Assembly: GCA_029260055.1 (NCBI GenBank) | Contig: JAJDDX010000063.1 | Span: 1 to 32,900 of the forward strand | DNA: 32,900 nucleotides | DNA from: Phycisphaerae bacterium | GTDB taxonomy: Bacteria; Planctomycetota; Phycisphaerae; UBA1845 | Direction: 5' to 3' | Part shown: in pieces, positions 30,200 through 32,900 of the stretch | How the letters are laid out: every line of letters starts with the position of its first letter | How positions within the stretch are numbered: the stretch's first letter is position 1 | Notes under the pieces: generated by a model | Database searches by the model: none | What the model saw: the letters and a program-made list of their open reading frames with translations, nothing else | What the model was told of the DNA's origin: nothing | Position numbers and translations under genes: made by a program

Positions 30200-32374
30200 C
30201 TAAGGGCAGCTCGGTCCGGACTCCGTCAGGGTTGCATCCATCCACGGTGAGCCCTCGTCCGCACCGTTGAGCAGATCGATCAGCCGCACGATGTCCGGCG
30301 TGGCGCACGTGCCGTCCCGATCCATGTCGCAGCCGTACATGCCGAACGGCAACTCGATGACACCGTTGATCTGATCAACGATGGCGATGATGTCGCTCGG
30401 GTCCACCACACGATCCCCGTTGGCGTCGCCCGGCAGCGCGCCGAACGAGGCCGTTTGGTGCGTGTAACTACCGTACGCCAACGTGGTCCACTCGCCGGGC
30501 GTGATCGGGCGAGCGAGTTCGACCCTGTAGGTGCCATCGCCGTTTGACGTGATGGCGTGAATTCCGTTCGGTGGATAGCCGTCGCCGTCTTCGCAGACGG
30601 TCCAGCAGCACGCCCCTGAATGCTCGTGCGCGGCTACCGTCACGCTGCTTATGCCCTGCGGTTCGTCCGGTGCGTCTGGCGGGTGGGGTTGCCGCGCGTC
30701 GATCGTGCCGGCCGGCGGATCGATCCATTCGAACTGGGAAGTGGAGCAGGACCAATTGCACAGGAACCGTGCTCGCTCGACGCAGACATCGTCCCAGGCC
30801 ACTTCGCAGCACCAGGGATCGGCGTCGCAGGTCTCGTTGCAGCAGTCCGGGTTCGAGCAGCCCAGCGTGTCTCGGCTAATGCAGCAGTCGCCCTCCGCTG
30901 CACGGCACACCCACCAGTTGCATTCCTGTCGGGGTGCGCCGCAGAGCACGTCCCCGTCCGGCACGCCGCCGCGGGCTATGCACTCATCGGGCGAGAGGTT
31001 CTCGCACGACCCGTACGGCGTCGGACCCGGCAGGCAACAGGCGTAGGCCCCGCATGGCGGGTCGAACGGGTCGGGATCACACGCCGTGCCGAACAGCCAC
31101 TCGCTGCCGGGCTCACCGCACTCGGACGGCGGCACGTCTCGGCACACTTCGCCTGGTTCGTGCAGGCAGCACGCGCCGATCGGAGGGTCGCCGAGGCAGT
31201 TGATCCGGATCGCGAAGCCGGCGTACGGACTCCCTCCGAACGAGAACAGACGGCAGGTCTGCGCGAAGTCCGTCATGGCGAAGAAGTCATCAGTGAACCC
31301 CACTTCGGCTCGGCCGGAGATCATGGCCTGCGCCGGCCCGTCGAACTGAAACGCCACCCAGAAGGCATTGCCGTCGCCCAGGTCGACGCCGGTGGGGAAG
31401 TCGAAACGAGCTAACGACGGTGAGCCGTCGCGCAAGAACTGAGACATCCCTTGGGTGCCGTCGATCACGGATGCGGGTTCACATTCTCGCCGCAAGTCCG
31501 CTGTTATCGTGACGAGTTCGCCACCGCCGTTAGCGATCGCTCCGATCTCATAACTGCTGAGCCTACAGGCGTGGCCGATCAGCTCGACGTCATCCATAAT
31601 CCAGTCTCCGCTGTAGACCGTAGGGCCCGGCTCGGACAGGTCGGTATTGGAGTATGCCGGGAACTCGCGCTCGAATGGCGGCTCGCAGTATACCCTTGCG
31701 CTGAAGCCGGCGTAGAGGTCGCTCCCGGCGAAGCTCGCGGTACAGGGATTGAACGGAAAGTCGTAAATGTTGCGTGTGTAGCCCGTCTGTGCCGGTGTGC
31801 CGACCACCCAGCCCGCGTCGCCGCTGTCCACCGACACGCCGAGCCAGTAGCTCGCACCGAGCGCCACGGGTGCGGCGGAAAGATCGACCAAGACCGTGTG
31901 AAGGCCATCATGATCGAGTGCCAGTGATCCGCCGGCGCCGGCAATAGCCGTGCCGCCGTTGTTCGGGCATCCGTCGTACAGATCGAAGCTAACGGTGAAG
32001 CCCGGCCCCGTGCCGTCGCCGTCGCCGTGGACCGTAAACTCGTAGGCCGCCACGGGACAGCCGTTGACGGCGACGGTCGTCAGGTCGTCCGTGACCAGGA
32101 TGTCAGCCATACCTATGGACAAGTAGACGTCGGGCGGCGGCGCGTTCGAATAGACGACCTCGCCGAGCGCGGCACCGCGACCATCCAATACTTCCGCCTG
32201 CGTGGCGACATCGAACCGATGGACTTGGGCTGCGAGCCCCGGCGGTATCGCTCGGATCTGCGGAGCGGGTGTGTCGGACTCCGGTTCGGCGGCTCGTGCC
32301 ACCGCACCCTCGTGCATAGCGCCGAGCACCATGGCAGCGACCGCGAACGTCACTAGGCAACGTAAGGACTTCAT
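30200..32374 (-). CDS. Secreted Cys-rich protein with dockerin-like end
   Basis: A 724-residue exported protein. AAGGAG (32382-32387) lies 7 bases before the ATG at 32374. The signal peptide is MKSLRCLVTFAVAAMVLGAM, with likely cleavage at ARA. Residues 60-390 look like two related beta-sandwich halves (YLGVSVDSGDAGWVV and FWVAFQFDGPAQAMI; YAGFSARVYCEPP and YAGFAIRINCLGD). Residues about 395-540 are Cys-rich with repeated GACCL...C, YACCLPG and NETCDADPWCCEVAWDDVC phrases. The C-terminus has two dockerin-like loops (GDANGDRVVDPSDIIAIV and CDMDRDGTCATPDIVRLI). It lies 63 bases upstream of the Asp-box gene on the same strand. Function unknown; a surface or adhesion role is an inference. Confidence 0.82.
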   Translation of the reverse strand: MKSLRCLVTFAVAAMVLGAMHEGAVARAAEPESDTPAPQIRAIPPGLAAQVHRFDVATQAEVLDGRGAALGEVVYSNAPPPDVYLSIGMADILVTDDLTTVAVNGCPVAAYEFTVHGDGDGTGPGFTVSFDLYDGCPNNGGTAIAGAGGSLALDHDGLHTVLVDLSAAPVALGASYWLGVSVDSGDAGWVVGTPAQTGYTRNIYDFPFNPCTASFAGSDLYAGFSARVYCEPPFEREFPAYSNTDLSEPGPTVYSGDWIMDDVELIGHACRLSSYEIGAIANGGGELVTITADLRRECEPASVIDGTQGMSQFLRDGSPSLARFDFPTGVDLGDGNAFWVAFQFDGPAQAMISGRAEVGFTDDFFAMTDFAQTCRLFSFGGSPYAGFAIRINCLGDPPIGACCLHEPGEVCRDVPPSECGEPGSEWLFGTACDPDPFDPPCGAYACCLPGPTPYGSCENLSPDECIARGGVPDGDVLCGAPRQECNWWVCRAAEGDCCISRDTLGCSNPDCCNETCDADPWCCEVAWDDVCVERARFLCNWSCSTSQFEWIDPPAGTIDARQPHPPDAPDEPQGISSVTVAAHEHSGACCWTVCEDGDGYPPNGIHAITSNGDGTYRVELARPITPGEWTTLAYGSYTHQTASFGALPGDANGDRVVDPSDIIAIVDQINGVIELPFGMYGCDMDRDGTCATPDIVRLIDLLNGADEGSPWMDATLTESGPSCP

Positions 32375-32399
32375 CTTTCTTCTCCTTTGCGGTCGCTAC

Positions 32400-32900
32400 T
32401 CATGGTGCCGTTTGCCCCATCATGTTTTGCAGCGCGGCGAAGTCGGCCAGGTCCACCGTCTGCAACTGCGGCTGATCGACCATGTCGAAAGCCGCCAGGC
32501 ATGCTTCCACGCACAAGAAGTCCGGCGGCAGCGGCCGCAGCTCCGGACCGCGGAAGCAGTCGGTGAAGAAGGCGTAGTCGTAGAGGGTCACGTCGCCGTC
32601 GCCGTCGAAGTCGCCGCTCACGATCCCGTCGCACGCGTCCGGAAGGAGGTTGCCGTTGCAGTCGGCGTGGTCCGCCTCCTCCGCCCAGAGGATGTCCTCC
32701 CCATCCTCGATGTGGTTGCCGTTGCAGTCTCGTGCGCCGCCGCAGCCCGGTTCGGGGAGATAGCCGGAGCCGGCACAGTAGCCGTCCCAGGCGAAGATGC
32801 AGCAGAAAGCGTCGCACTCACAGACGCGCTCACAGGTTGCCTGGTCGTCGCAGCCGGGGCTTTCGTGCGACGAGTAACAATCGCCCGTCGCGCCGAGGCA
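32400..32900 (-). CDS. Partial secreted Cys-rich protein with dockerin-like end (5-prime cut by window)
   Basis: The frame is open from the stop at 32400 to the window edge (167 codons, stop included), so the gene starts outside. The visible part begins with a Cys-rich stretch (CERVCECDAFCCIFAWDGYC). Two DCNGN calcium-repeat phrases follow (DCNGNHIEDGEDI, DCNGNLLPDACD). It ends with dockerin-like loops (GDFDGDGDVTLYDYAFF and TVDLADFAALQNMM). A GTG at 32621 could be mistaken for a start, but it lies inside this continuous homologous region. The stop is 25 bases upstream of the next minus-strand gene, so the three secreted genes probably form one transcript. Confidence 0.78.
   Translation of the reverse strand, partial: CLGATGDCYSSHESPGCDDQATCERVCECDAFCCIFAWDGYCAGSGYLPEPGCGGARDCNGNHIEDGEDILWAEEADHADCNGNLLPDACDGIVSGDFDGDGDVTLYDYAFFTDCFRGPELRPLPPDFLCVEACLAAFDMVDQPQLQTVDLADFAALQNMMGQTAP

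Noticed and set aside
32400-32621. Separate small gene starting at the GTG at 32621
   Set aside because: The frame is open and homologous in style (Cys-rich and DCNGN repeats) to the window edge, so this is the 3-prime end of a larger gene.

Overview
The window is about 33 kb of high-GC bacterial DNA. The three exported proteins at the right end carry dockerin-like Asp/Asn-Gly calcium repeats and Cys-Cys-x3-Trp-Asp motifs. Several families of short palindromic repeats are scattered between and inside genes. Together these point to a planctomycete, most likely of the Phycisphaerae type. That assignment is inferred from protein style; no rRNA or tRNA is present to confirm it.

Layout, left to right. 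(1) 8-4320 (+): two overlapping ATPase genes. The first is a compact archaeal-type ATPase with a winged-helix-like C-terminus. The second joins an ATPase, a helix-turn-helix-like region and at least eleven tetratricopeptide repeats. (2) 4588-8879 (+): central carbon and lipid precursor genes, gap, pgk, rpe and accD. The gap-pgk spacer is packed with palindromic repeats. (3) 9072-11677 (+): a small membrane-anchored protein, a long spacer with little coding signal, a small secreted protein with a half-dockerin repeat, and a DUF4920-like lipoprotein. A strong hairpin closes this block. (4) 11805-19383 (-): a two-domain M16 peptidase, a TMTC-like membrane protein with TPRs, a double nitroreductase of SagB type, and a pterin carbinolamine dehydratase.

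(5) 19591-25941 (+): the most interesting region, a seven-gene apparent operon. It encodes a ketosynthase, an acyl carrier protein, two CrtI-like FAD oxidoreductases, a FabZ-like dehydratase, a FabI-like enoyl reductase and an Sfp-type phosphopantetheinyl transferase. Three of the junctions are overlaps or gaps of a few bases. The set looks like a dedicated acyl-carrier-bound lipid pathway in which two desaturase-like enzymes act on the chain. The combination recalls gene sets proposed for ladderane lipid synthesis in anammox planctomycetes. The product here is unknown.

(6) 26154-26912 (+): a TauE/SafE-type transporter bracketed by copies of one palindromic repeat. (7) 27017-32900 (-): three secreted genes in a row, the last cut by the window edge. 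They combine Asp-box (BNR) repeats, a probable beta-helix, Cys-rich segments and dockerin-like ends.

No CRISPR array, transposase, integrase, tRNA or rRNA was recognised.
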